Assembly (NCBI RefSeq): GCF_002174305.1
Contig: NZ_MIJB01000010.1
Location: forward strand, 62,001-126,000
Direction: 5' to 3'
From: Aeromicrobium sp. PE09-221
GTDB lineage: Bacteria; Actinomycetota; Actinomycetes; Propionibacteriales; Nocardioidaceae
DNA length: 64,000 nucleotides
A model generated the notes under the pieces. That model saw nothing but the letters and a program-made list of their open reading frames with translations, did no database searches and had not been told where the DNA came from. Made by a program: the position numbers and the translations under genes. Below, piece by piece: positions 15,295-23,866 of this stretch. How positions within the stretch are numbered: position 1 is the stretch's first letter; each line of letters starts with the position of its first letter.

Positions 15295-16581
15295 GTGGCC
15301 AAGGAGCCGTTCGATGCGACCGAGGTGATCGCCGTCAAGCGTGACGGTCAGGTGCTCGGGGAACATCAGATCGACTGGGTGATCGATGCCTACACGCGCG
15401 GCGTCGTCGCCGAGGAGCAGATGGCCGCGCTGGCGATGGCGATCTATCTCAACGGCATGGATCGCGGCGAGATCGCCCGGTGGACCCACGCGATGATCGC
15501 CTCCGGCGAGCGGATGGACTTCAGCGGGCTGTCGCACCCGACCGCGGACAAGCACTCCACGGGCGGCGTCGGCGACAAGATCACGCTTCCGCTGGCGCCC
15601 CTGGTCGCCGCGTGCGGGGTCGCCGTGCCGCAGCTCTCCGGACGCGGGCTGGGACATACCGGCGGGACCCTCGACAAGCTCGAGGCCATCCCCGGTTGGC
15701 GGGCTCATCTGGGCAATGAGGAGATGCTCGCGCAGCTCGAGGACGTCGGCGCGGTGGTGTGCGCGGCAGGATCGGGCCTGGCCCCCGCCGACAAGAAGCT
15801 GTATGCGCTGCGCGATGTCACGGGCACCGTCGAGTCGTTGCCGCTCATCGCGAGCTCGATCATGAGCAAGAAGATCGCCGAGGGAACCGGTTCGCTGGTG
15901 CTCGATGTCAAGACCGGATCGGGCGCCTTCATGAAGAGGGAGCGGGACGCCCGCGAGCTGGCGGCGACGATGGTCGCGCTCGGTGAGGATGCCGGTGTGC
16001 GCACGGTCGCTCTGTTGACCGATATGGACACACCGCTCGGCATGACCGCCGGCAACGCGCTGGAGGTCCGGGAGTCCGTCGAGGTGCTGGCCGGGGGCGG
16101 GCCGGCCGATGTCGTCGAGCTGACCCTCGCGCTGGCACGCGAGATGCTCGCCGGCGCGGGCCGCGAGGACGTCGACCCCGCGGACGTGCTGGCCTCGGGG
16201 CGTGCCATGGATGTCTGGCGGCGCATGATCGCGGCGCAGGGCGGCGACCCGGATGCGGCGCTGCCGCAGGCGGCGGAGACGCAGGTGATCCTCGCCGAGA
16301 CCGATGGCGTGCTGGGCCGCCTCGACGCGATGGCCGTGGGCGTCGCCGCGTGGCGGCTTGGAGCGGGACGCAGTCGTCCGGGGGAGGAGGTCCAGGCCGC
16401 CGCTGGTGTGGAGCTGCATGCCAAACCGGGTGACCCGATCCGCCTCGGACAACCGCTCGCGACCCTCCATACCGACACCCCGGAGCGCTTCGAGCGCGCG
16501 GCGGCGGCACTCGCCGGCGCGTGGACGATCGACGACACCGGATGTGACCTGCGTCCCGTCGTGATCGACCGGATTGGTTAG
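15295..16581 (+). CDS. deoA: Thymidine / pyrimidine-nucleoside phosphorylase
   Basis: Phosphorolyses thymidine, deoxyuridine (and in some members uridine) to base and (deoxy)ribose 1-phosphate. About 428 residues, with the phosphate-binding KHSTGGVGDK, SGRGLGHTGGTLDKLEAIPG and VKTGSGAFM of the NP family III. GTG 15295 is preferred because AAGGAG ends 8 bases before it; GTG 15286, which overlaps the P450 stop, would add three residues. Its TAG stop codon is also the first three bases of the -10 box of the next gene. Confidence 0.93.
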   Translation: MAKEPFDATEVIAVKRDGQVLGEHQIDWVIDAYTRGVVAEEQMAALAMAIYLNGMDRGEIARWTHAMIASGERMDFSGLSHPTADKHSTGGVGDKITLPLAPLVAACGVAVPQLSGRGLGHTGGTLDKLEAIPGWRAHLGNEEMLAQLEDVGAVVCAAGSGLAPADKKLYALRDVTGTVESLPLIASSIMSKKIAEGTGSLVLDVKTGSGAFMKRERDARELAATMVALGEDAGVRTVALLTDMDTPLGMTAGNALEVRESVEVLAGGGPADVVELTLALAREMLAGAGREDVDPADVLASGRAMDVWRRMIAAQGGDPDAALPQAAETQVILAETDGVLGRLDAMAVGVAAWRLGAGRSRPGEEVQAAAGVELHAKPGDPIRLGQPLATLHTDTPERFERAAAALAGAWTIDDTGCDLRPVVIDRIG

Positions 16582-16584
16582 GGT
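16579..16584 (+). promoter_or_regulatory. Internal -10 box TAGGGT overlapping the deoA stop codon
   Basis: TAGGGT begins with the TAG stop of the phosphorylase gene and ends 6 bases before the ATG at 16591. It should give a separate leaderless transcript for the MaoC-like and adenosine deaminase genes. Confidence 0.6.
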
Positions 16585-16590
16585 CGGGCC

Positions 16591-17061
16591 ATGCGTGTGC
16601 TGAACAATCGTCAAGAGATCGCCGACTCCGCGGGTACTGAACTCGGGGTCAGCGCGTGGATGCCGATCGAGCAGGATCGCATCGACATGTTCGCCGACGC
16701 ATCCGGCGATCGTCAGTGGATCCATGTCGATCCCGAGCGCGCGGCCGAGGGCCCCTTCGGCGCGACGGTCGCCCATGGCTACCTGACGCTGTCGATGCTG
16801 CCTTTCCTCGGTGCCCAGGTGTACGCCTTCGCGGGCGATCTCGCGCGGGTCAACTATGGCCTCAACAAGGTCCGGTTCATCACGCCGGTCCGGGTGGGCT
16901 CGCGCATCCGCGACCGGGTGACGGTCCTGGAGGTGCGCGATATCGCCAAGGGCCAGCAGGTGACCTTCCAGCACACGGTGGAGATCGAGGGTGAGGACAC
17001 ACCCGCCTGTGTGGCCGAGGCCGTCGTGCTGCTCATGGACAACGGGGGGACGGCCGGATGA
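16591..17061 (+). CDS. MaoC-like hotdog-fold dehydratase
   Basis: A 156-residue single-hotdog protein of the MaoC/(R)-enoyl-CoA hydratase type. The catalytic segment [20 protein letters not shown] shows the Asp...His pair of the hydratase site, followed by [18 protein letters not shown]. In other contexts such proteins hydrate enoyl-CoA or act on polyketide-like thioesters. Why it should be coupled to adenosine deaminase (ATGA at 17058) is unclear. It has its own leaderless promoter, so it may only ride with the operon. Confidence 0.85.
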   Translation: MRVLNNRQEIADSAGTELGVSAWMPIEQDRIDMFADASGDRQWIHVDPERAAEGPFGATVAHGYLTLSMLPFLGAQVYAFAGDLARVNYGLNKVRFITPVRVGSRIRDRVTVLEVRDIAKGQQVTFQHTVEIEGEDTPACVAEAVVLLMDNGGTAG

Positions 17062-18125
17062 GTCGGGCCAGCGCGGAGCAGATCGCCGGGCTGCCGAAGG
17101 TCGCGTTGCACGAGCATCTCGACGGCGGAGTCCGGCCCGCGACGGTCGCGCAGATCGCCGCCGAGATCGGTCATCAGCTTCCGGCTCCGGCCGAGACGCT
17201 CGGCGCCTGGTTCGCCGAGGCGTCGAGTTCGGGATCGCTGGAACGTTATCTGGAGACCTTCGAGCACACCGTGGCCGTGATGCAGCGGCCGCAGGACCTG
17301 CGTCGTGTGGCCCGTGAGGCCGTGGAGGACCTCGCCGCCGATGGGGTCGTGTACGCCGAGCTCCGTTGGGCTCCCGAACAGCACCAGCAGGCAGGGCTGA
17401 GCCTCACCGAGGCGGTCGAGGCGGTCCAGGAGGGTATCGACGAAGGTGTCGCGGCCGTCCGCGCAGCCGGTGGGACAATGGTCGTCGGACAGCTGCTGAC
17501 GGCCATGAGGCACGCCTCGCGTGGACTGGAGATCGCCGAGATCGTCGTCGCCTACCGCGATCGCGGGGTCTTCGGCTTCGATATCGCCGGTGCCGAGGAC
17601 GGTTTCCCACCGATCCTGCATCTGGAGGCCTTCGAATATCTGCGCCGGGAGCATGCGCATTTCACGATTCACGCGGGTGAGGCCTTCGGACTTCCATCGA
17701 TCTGGCAGGCCGTCCAGCGCTGCGGAGCCGACCGACTCGGCCACGGCGTGCGGATCGTCGACGATATCGACGTCTCGGGCTACCGTCCGCGCCTCGGCCG
17801 GCTGGCGGCGTACATCCGCGACCGGCGCATCCCGCTCGAGCTGTGCCCCTCGTCCAATGTCCAGACCGGGGCGGCGGCCTCGATCGCGGACCACCCGATC
17901 GCGCTGCTCGCCGAGCTCGGCTTCCGGGTGACGGTGAACTCGGACAACCGGCTGATGAGCCAGACCTCGATCGGCCGGGAGTTGACCTTGCTCAGCGAGG
18001 CTTTCGGCTATTCCGTCGGCGACCTGCGCTGGTTCACGGTCAATGCGATGAAGAGCGCCTTCCTGCCCTTCGACGAGCGGCTCCAGCTCATCGACGAGGT
18101 CATCAAGCCCGGCTACGGCGCCTGA
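17058..18125 (+). CDS. add: Adenosine deaminase
   Basis: Converts adenosine and deoxyadenosine to (deoxy)inosine in purine salvage. The 355-residue TIM-barrel amidohydrolase shows the zinc-binding [10 protein letters not shown], the catalytic HAGEAFG (His and Glu), GHGVRI and the SDNRLMS loop (SDN rather than SDD, which is common in actinobacteria). It ends the salvage operon and is followed by a strong palindromic terminator. Together with cdd and deoA it covers import-linked breakdown of pyrimidine and adenine nucleosides; a purine nucleoside phosphorylase is not seen in this window. Confidence 0.95.
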   Translation: MSRASAEQIAGLPKVALHEHLDGGVRPATVAQIAAEIGHQLPAPAETLGAWFAEASSSGSLERYLETFEHTVAVMQRPQDLRRVAREAVEDLAADGVVYAELRWAPEQHQQAGLSLTEAVEAVQEGIDEGVAAVRAAGGTMVVGQLLTAMRHASRGLEIAEIVVAYRDRGVFGFDIAGAEDGFPPILHLEAFEYLRREHAHFTIHAGEAFGLPSIWQAVQRCGADRLGHGVRIVDDIDVSGYRPRLGRLAAYIRDRRIPLELCPSSNVQTGAAASIADHPIALLAELGFRVTVNSDNRLMSQTSIGRELTLLSEAFGYSVGDLRWFTVNAMKSAFLPFDERLQLIDEVIKPGYGA

Positions 18126-18170
18126 CCGCCACCGGCGGCGGTACGCCATCAACCCTTCCGCTCCGGTGGA

Positions 18171-18217
18171 GGTAGTCTGTCAACCTCATCCGGCCCCGAT
18201 GAGGTTGATGGACTACC
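18171..18217. terminator. Bidirectional palindrome between add and the kinase gene
   Basis: GGTAGTC (18171-18177) pairs with GACTACC (18211-18217) and TCAACCTCATC (18180-18190) with GATGAGGTTGA (18198-18208), with a 7-base loop. It lies between convergent genes and should terminate both. Confidence 0.75.
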
Positions 18218-18237
18218 GCCGCCATGGTCGGATGTCG

Positions 18238-18816
18238 TCAGAGCGAGGCGGTCAGCTCACGCCGGGCACGTGCCGGGGTCAGCGGACGGCATCCGGCCGC
18301 CACCGCGCGCGCGACGACCGCCTGCTCAGTCGACATCAGCGCCCACCCGCGGCGCAGCAGCACACCGGGCGGCTTGCGGGACTCCCGCAGATCACGGGCC
18401 AGTCGAAGCGCGAAGGTCAGCAGGCGCGGCCGCACGAGACAGATCGCATCCGCCAGCAGGCCGCGCTCCCTGCAGGCGGCGACGATATCCGGGGCGAAGA
18501 GACCCTCGGCGATGAACCGGTCACCGACGACCTCGACCCGATGGCTGCCGATGCGCGCACTGCGTGAGAGATCGTAGACCGGCACGCTGGTGGCGCGCGT
18601 CCGGCACAGTTCCTCCATGGCACGGATCGCCTCGTCCCGATCCCAGCTCCGCACATCGTCCCAATCGGGAAGTCCCAGGGGACTCATGGGCAGCGACGGG
18701 TGATCAGCGTCGTAGTAGAAGTCGTCGAGCCGCAGTACCGGCCATCCCAGGCGGGCGGCGAGATGCGACTTGCCGGAGCCCGAGGGGCCCGCGACGATCA
18801 CGGCGCGCGCTTGCAT
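18238..18816 (-). CDS. Uridine kinase-like P-loop ATPase
   Basis: A 192-residue P-loop protein with Walker A GPSGSGKS at residues 10-17 and a LRLDDFYYDAD segment, the pattern of uridine kinase/phosphoribulokinase-type enzymes where the Asp contacts substrate. Further motifs are DWDDVRSWD and AEGLFAPDI. Phosphorylation of uridine or another nucleoside is likely but not certain. The start ATG 18816 overlaps the acyltransferase stop (TGATG), so the two are translationally coupled. Confidence 0.75.
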   Translation of the reverse strand: MQARAVIVAGPSGSGKSHLAARLGWPVLRLDDFYYDADHPSLPMSPLGLPDWDDVRSWDRDEAIRAMEELCRTRATSVPVYDLSRSARIGSHRVEVVGDRFIAEGLFAPDIVAACRERGLLADAICLVRPRLLTFALRLARDLRESRKPPGVLLRRGWALMSTEQAVVARAVAAGCRPLTPARARRELTASL

Positions 18817-20666
18817 CAGCAGACGGCGAGGGCTTGGCCGACCTGGTCGACGAACACGCCCTGTCCATGACCGGTCGGATGCACCTGATCGGTCCCGGTG
18901 ATCTCCGGATGCTGTGAGGCGAGGGCGTTCCAGTCGATCAGGTGGACATTGTCGTGGGCCTCGGCCACGCTCCGGACCGCCGCGAGGGACTGGTCGCTCC
19001 ATGAGCGGCCCGGGACATAGGGGGCGACGAGCCCGACCTGCCGGTCGGCGAGCTCGTTCCCGACGAGGGCGTCCAGGTCGGCGGCGTCGATCTCACCGTT
19101 GGTGCCGGTGGCGATGAGCACAGTGGGATGGAGCTGTCCCTGCGCGGCGGCTTCCCGGACCGCGCCGGCGACATCCCCGTACTGCCAGCCGACCACGGCG
19201 ACGGCAGAGGAGCCGGGGCGGCGCTCGAGGAGCGCAGGAGCCACGGCGACGGTGACGGAGTCACCGAAGGCGCTGACGGCCTCGTTCGCACCCACGGCGC
19301 GGCACGCATCGGGCGGGGCGGGCGGAGCATCGGGCTGCGCCGGCTCCTCCAATGATTCGATCGAGGCGGAGACGGCGCGCTGACCTTCGCGCAGCGCCGA
19401 TTCGACATCGGACTCCGCCGGAGCCTTCCAGACGGCGACCGACGCCGTGAGGAGCACGGCGAGCGCGGCCAGGGCGAGGGGGCGGGTGCGCCGTGGGCGG
19501 TAGACCGTCTCGTCTCCGCGGATCTGCGCCCCCCACCGGCTGATCGTGGCCCGGGCACCGTCGCGTCGTATCGGCGACTCGATGAAACGATAGGAGAGGG
19601 CTGCCACCGGCACGGAGGCGAGCACCGCCAGCCAGCCGGCCGGCACCCGGTGCTCGCCGGGAACGAGGCGGGTGACGATGACCAGGAGCGGCCAATGCCA
19701 CAGGTAGATGCCGTAGGAGCGCTCGCCGAGCCACCGCAACGGTGCACAGCCGAGGGCTCGCGCGAGCGGTGTCGGGTTGGCCGCGGCCAGGACGAGGCCG
19801 ACGGTGGCGAGATTGGCGAGCGCGAGACCGCCGAGGAAGGTCCGGTCGCTGTCCCAGGGCACGGTGAGGGTGTAGACGGCGAGCACGCCGAGGCCGAGGA
19901 GTCCGAGGGCGGTGTACCGCATCTTCTCGGTGGCGGCGGCGAAGCCGTCCCGCAGCAGGTGCGGGGCGCTGCCGAGCGCGGTGGCGGCACCCAGCAGCAG
20001 CCCGAAAGCGTGCGAGTCGAGACCCATGTAGGCGCGCGTCGGGTCGGCGGTGACGTACCAGGCCGCCATCAGCGCGGCGGACACGAGGGCGAGTCCGAGG
20101 ACGATCCGTCGGCTCGCCGTTCGGCTGGTCACCGTGAGGAGGCCGAGTATGAGGACCGGCCACAGGAGATAGAACTGTTCCTCGATGCCCAGCGACCAGA
20201 GGTGGTTGAGCAGCGGTGGGACGCTGGCATCGGCATAGGACCAGCCCTCGTGGATCTGGATCCAGTTGCTGGTCCAGGTGAGGGCGCCGAGGACCTGACT
20301 CCGTAGCCCGGCACCGGTGTCGTTGCCGACCGCCAGCGTGATGGCGCTGGTCACCGCGACCATCACCAGGAGGGCGGGGGCGAGCCGGCGTATGCGGCGC
20401 AGCCAGAAGCGTCGCAACGCGAGACGTCCTCGGGACTGCGCCTCGCGCAGGATCAAGGCGGTGATGAGGAAGCCGCTGAGCACGAAGAAGACGTCGACAC
20501 CGACGAAGCCTCCAGGGAAACGATCCGGATCGGCGTGATACGCCAGGACCAGGACCACGGCGATCGCCCGCAGTCCGTCCAGTGCCGCGAGGTGCCGAAC
20601 CGGACGAGGGGACCCTTCGGTATCGGTCGCGGGCCGCTCGGAACGGGGGTGGAGGGTGGTGCTCAC
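18816..20666 (-). CDS. OafA/YrhL-type membrane acyltransferase with SGNH domain
   Basis: A 616-residue integral membrane O-acyltransferase. The N-terminal part has the family start HLAALDGLRAIAVVLVLAYHAD and FVGVDVFFVLSGFLIT, the RRIRRLAPALL arginine cluster and about 10 membrane segments. The C-terminal 170 residues are an exported SGNH hydrolase-like domain (SAFGDSVTVAVAP for the catalytic Ser; DQVHPTGHG for Asp/His). Such fusions acetylate extracytoplasmic glycans or cell-wall polymers. It uses a GTG start at 20666. Divergent from deoC; no functional link to the nucleoside genes is evident apart from the coupled kinase. Confidence 0.9.
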   Translation of the reverse strand: MSTTLHPRSERPATDTEGSPRPVRHLAALDGLRAIAVVLVLAYHADPDRFPGGFVGVDVFFVLSGFLITALILREAQSRGRLALRRFWLRRIRRLAPALLVMVAVTSAITLAVGNDTGAGLRSQVLGALTWTSNWIQIHEGWSYADASVPPLLNHLWSLGIEEQFYLLWPVLILGLLTVTSRTASRRIVLGLALVSAALMAAWYVTADPTRAYMGLDSHAFGLLLGAATALGSAPHLLRDGFAAATEKMRYTALGLLGLGVLAVYTLTVPWDSDRTFLGGLALANLATVGLVLAAANPTPLARALGCAPLRWLGERSYGIYLWHWPLLVIVTRLVPGEHRVPAGWLAVLASVPVAALSYRFIESPIRRDGARATISRWGAQIRGDETVYRPRRTRPLALAALAVLLTASVAVWKAPAESDVESALREGQRAVSASIESLEEPAQPDAPPAPPDACRAVGANEAVSAFGDSVTVAVAPALLERRPGSSAVAVVGWQYGDVAGAVREAAAQGQLHPTVLIATGTNGEIDAADLDALVGNELADRQVGLVAPYVPGRSWSDQSLAAVRSVAEAHDNVHLIDWNALASQHPEITGTDQVHPTGHGQGVFVDQVGQALAVC

Positions 20667-20811
20667 GCGGTAGGCCTCGCCGGGTGGACACGAGGCCCGG
20701 AGTCGACGGAGACGTGCGTGGGCATGGATCTATGGAAACACGCCCGGACGACGGGGAGTCCACGCCCCGCCGTCCGGCGCGGACCGCTCGCCCAGACACG
20801 GCGCGACCTCT

Positions 20812-20817
20812 TAGGCT
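20812..20817 (+). promoter_or_regulatory. -10 box TAGGCT of deoC
   Basis: TAGGCT ends 6 bases before the ATG at 20824; the transcript is predicted to be leaderless. Confidence 0.6.
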
Positions 20818-20823
20818 GGGCAC

Positions 20824-21543
20824 ATGACCACGTTGCTCTCTGTCGCGGAGATCGCCGGCGAGATCGATCACGCCATCCTCAAGCCCGAGCTGACCCGAGC
20901 CGAGGTCGACGCCGATCTGGAGCTGGCACGCGAATACAGCATCTTCAGCGTGTGCGTACGTCCCAGTGATGTCGCGCACGCGGTCGAGCGGCTCGCCGGC
21001 TCGCCGGTTGCCGTGGGAACGGTCATCGGCTTCCCGCACGGGACCACCACCACGCAGGCCAAGGTCGCCGAGACACGCCAGGCGCTCGAGGACGGGGCCC
21101 TCGAGCTGGACATGGTGCTGAACATCGGCCGGTTGCGCAGCGGTCTCCTGGACGATGTGGAGGAGGACATCCGTGCCGTCAAGCAGGCCGCCGGAGACCA
21201 GGTGGTGAAGGTCATCCTCGAGACGGCGTTGCTCGACGACGATCAGAAGATCGCGGCATGCGGCGCGGCCGAGCGGGCGGGCGCCGATTTCGTCAAGACC
21301 TCGACCGGTTTCGCCGGGGGCGGAGCGACCCTGGATGACGTGCGTCTGATGCGGGCCTCGGTCGGTCCAGGAGTCCAGGTCAAGGCATCCGGGGGCGTCC
21401 GCGGCCTGGACACCCTGTTGGAGATGCGCGAGGCGGGAGTCACTCGCTTCGGCACGAGCGCGACCCGCGTGATCCTGGACGATCTCGCGGCGCGATCCGC
21501 CGGCGGTCGGGGCACGGGCGCGGAGGACGCCGCCTCCTACTGA
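20824..21543 (+). CDS. deoC: Deoxyribose-phosphate aldolase
   Basis: Cleaves 2-deoxyribose 5-phosphate to glyceraldehyde 3-phosphate and acetaldehyde, the last step of deoxynucleoside catabolism. The 239-residue class I aldolase has Asp96 (ELDMVLNIG), the Schiff-base Lys158 (FVKTSTGF) and Lys187 (VKASGG). It is separate from the salvage operon but lies between it and the secreted nuclease/nucleotidase genes. A phosphopentomutase, needed to join deoA to deoC, is not in the window. Confidence 0.95.
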   Translation: MTTLLSVAEIAGEIDHAILKPELTRAEVDADLELAREYSIFSVCVRPSDVAHAVERLAGSPVAVGTVIGFPHGTTTTQAKVAETRQALEDGALELDMVLNIGRLRSGLLDDVEEDIRAVKQAAGDQVVKVILETALLDDDQKIAACGAAERAGADFVKTSTGFAGGGATLDDVRLMRASVGPGVQVKASGGVRGLDTLLEMREAGVTRFGTSATRVILDDLAARSAGGRGTGAEDAASY

Positions 21544-21570
21544 GGATCGCACCGCATTCGTCATCGACCG

Positions 21571-21638
21571 TTGACAGCGCGTTCACCTTCGGGTGATGGT
21601 GTCGGGACCTGGAGTATCCAGACACCATATCGGGGGAA
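21571..21638 (+). promoter_or_regulatory. Upstream region of the secreted 5'-nucleotidase
   Basis: A TTGACA -35-like box (21571-21576) is followed by a small hairpin TCACC-TTCG-GGTGA (21583-21596) and a strong GGGGGAA ribosome-binding site just before the ATG at 21644. In contrast to deoC this gene has a leader. Confidence 0.45.
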
Positions 21639-21643
21639 TATCG

Positions 21644-23866
21644 ATGACACGCGCATCGCGCCGTCTCGCAGGAGCGGCGCTCGGATCATTGCTGGTCACG
21701 GGCACGTTGACCACACTCGCGGCGGCGCCGGCACAGGCCGACGAGGTCGCCCTGAACCTGCTCAGCTTCAACGACTTCCACGGCCGTATCGACGAGAACA
21801 CCGTCAAGTTCGCCGGCACCGTCGAGGAGCTGAGGGCCGAGGGCGGTGCGGACAACACGCTCGTGCTGTCCAATGGCGACAATATCGGCGCCTCGCTGTT
21901 CGCCTCGGCGGTCTCCGAGGACATCCCCACGCTCGACGTGCTCAATGCGCTCGGCGTCGCGGCGAGCTCGGTGGGCAACCACGAGTTCGACAAGGGGGTC
22001 GACGATCTCACCGGCCGCGTGGGGGACGCCGCCGATTTCCCCTATCTGGCGGCCAATGTGCTCGGCCCCGACGGTGATCCGGTCCTGCCGGCCTATGAAA
22101 CCTTCGAGGTGGCTGGCCTGGAGGTCGCCGTGGTCGGGGCGGTGAGCGAGGAGACGCCCGCGCTGGTCAGTCCCGGCGGTGTCGAGGGCTTGGAGTTCGC
22201 GGACGTGACGGAGTCCGTGAACGAGGCGGTCGAGGAGCTCGAAGCCGGCGAGACGCCGCCGGATGTGATCGTGGCGCAGATCCACGAGGGATCTCCCGAT
22301 GGCAGCGTCAGCTACGAGGAGGCCGTCGCATCGAGCCCGACCTTCCGCGACATCGCCGAGGGTGTCTCGGGCTCCGTGGACGCCATCTTCATGGGGCACA
22401 CGCACCAGGAGTACGCCTGGGACGCGCCGGTACCCGGTCAGCCCGATCGCACGCGGCCGATCCTGCAGACCGGCAGCTACGGGGAGAACATCGGACAGGT
22501 CGGTCTGACGATCGACACCGAGTCCGGGGAGGTCGTCTCGCACACGGTACGCAACGTGCCGCGGACGGAGACCGAGGATGCCGTCCTCGTCGACCAGTTC
22601 CCCCGTGTGGGCGAGGTCCAGGCCATCGTCGATGCCGCGCTGGAGGTGGCCGATGAGATCGGGCGCGAGGTCAAGGGATCGCAGACCGCCGACATCACCC
22701 GGGCCTTCAGCGGCACGAGCGAGGACCGTGGGGCCGAGTCCACGCTCGGCGGTCTCGTGGCGGACTCGCTGCTGGCGAAGGTCTCCGACACTCAGGCGGG
22801 TGCCGATCTCGGGATCGTGAACCCGGGCGGTCTGCGCGCGGACCTGCTGTATGCGCCGTCAGGTGCCGAGCAGCCGGGGGAGATCACCTATGCCGAAGCC
22901 AATGCGGTCCTGCCTTTCGTCAACAATGTCAGCTCGGTCGAGGTGACCGGGGAGACCCTCAAGAGGATCTTCGAGCAGCAGTGGCAGCGTGATGCGAACG
23001 GTGACGTGCCGAGCCGCGCCTATCTGCAGCTGGGGGTCTCCGAGAACGTCTCGTACAGCTTCGACTCGACACGTCCTGAGGGCGATCGGATCACCGGGAT
23101 CACCATCGACGGCGAGCCGGTCGATCCCGCCGCGAGCTACCGGATCGCCACGTTCTCCTTCCTGGCCCAGGGCGGTGACAACTTCCGAGCCTTCGCCGAG
23201 GGCACGAATACCGATACCGGACTGGTCGACTACGAGGCGTGGATCGAGTACCTGGAGTCCACCTCGCCGGTCTCGCCCGACTTCGCCCGCCGCTCCGTCG
23301 AGGTCCAGGGGCTCGCCGAGGAGTACACCGCCGGTGACACGTTGACCCTGACCCTCCCTGCGCTGGATCTCACATCGCGTGGCGCGCCGGCCAATACGGA
23401 GGTCCGCGTCGAGGCCGTCACCGAGGACGACGAGGCCGTCGATCTCGGCACGGTGCCCGTGAGCGAAGGGGCAGCCGAGGTCTCCGTCGACCTGCCCGCC
23501 GAGCTGTCCGGTCAGGTGCGGTTGCGGATGACGGCAGAGCCGACCGGCACGGTCGTGACCACCCCTCCGGTCACCGTGAACCCGCAGGAGGCCCCCGGTG
23601 CCGGTCTGCGCGCCGAGGCGTCCCCGGTCCGCTACCCGCTGCCCGCGCGCATCGATGTCACCGCGCGTCCGGACGCGACCGGCGTGGTGACGGTCGCCTC
23701 GAAGGGCTTCCCGGTCGGCGTCGGCTTCCTGAGCGGTGGTTCGGCGAGGGTGTACACCCTGCCCTTCGTGCTGGGACCGGGTGAGCACCAGCTGACGCTG
23801 ACCCACTGGGGTGACCGGCAGTACGAACGCAGTTCGGTACCGGTGACGGTCAAGGTCCGACGATGA
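21644..23866 (+). CDS. Secreted bifunctional metallophosphatase / 5'-nucleotidase
   Basis: A 740-residue exported enzyme of the UshA/NucA type that dephosphorylates nucleotides outside the cell. It has a signal peptide (ends APAQA, cleavage near residue 32), the metallophosphoesterase domain with NFNDFHGRID-like LLSFNDFHGRI, SNGDNIG, VGNHEFD and MGHTHQEY, then the 5'-nucleotidase C-domain with NPGGLRADL and FLAQGGDNF. The last 85 residues form an Ig-like module shared with the next protein. ATG 21644 follows GGGGGAA. Its stop overlaps the nuclease start (ATGA), so nuclease and nucleotidase are made together: nucleic acid to nucleotide to nucleoside. Confidence 0.93.
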   Translation: MTRASRRLAGAALGSLLVTGTLTTLAAAPAQADEVALNLLSFNDFHGRIDENTVKFAGTVEELRAEGGADNTLVLSNGDNIGASLFASAVSEDIPTLDVLNALGVAASSVGNHEFDKGVDDLTGRVGDAADFPYLAANVLGPDGDPVLPAYETFEVAGLEVAVVGAVSEETPALVSPGGVEGLEFADVTESVNEAVEELEAGETPPDVIVAQIHEGSPDGSVSYEEAVASSPTFRDIAEGVSGSVDAIFMGHTHQEYAWDAPVPGQPDRTRPILQTGSYGENIGQVGLTIDTESGEVVSHTVRNVPRTETEDAVLVDQFPRVGEVQAIVDAALEVADEIGREVKGSQTADITRAFSGTSEDRGAESTLGGLVADSLLAKVSDTQAGADLGIVNPGGLRADLLYAPSGAEQPGEITYAEANAVLPFVNNVSSVEVTGETLKRIFEQQWQRDANGDVPSRAYLQLGVSENVSYSFDSTRPEGDRITGITIDGEPVDPAASYRIATFSFLAQGGDNFRAFAEGTNTDTGLVDYEAWIEYLESTSPVSPDFARRSVEVQGLAEEYTAGDTLTLTLPALDLTSRGAPANTEVRVEAVTEDDEAVDLGTVPVSEGAAEVSVDLPAELSGQVRLRMTAEPTGTVVTTPPVTVNPQEAPGAGLRAEASPVRYPLPARIDVTARPDATGVVTVASKGFPVGVGFLSGGSARVYTLPFVLGPGEHQLTLTHWGDRQYERSSVPVTVKVRR

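Noticed and set aside
19261-21564. 767-residue minus-strand open frame overlapping the acyltransferase and deoC
   Set aside because: Low-complexity Arg/Gly/Pro sequence, antisense to deoC, with clear genes in other frames; a GC-rich artefact.
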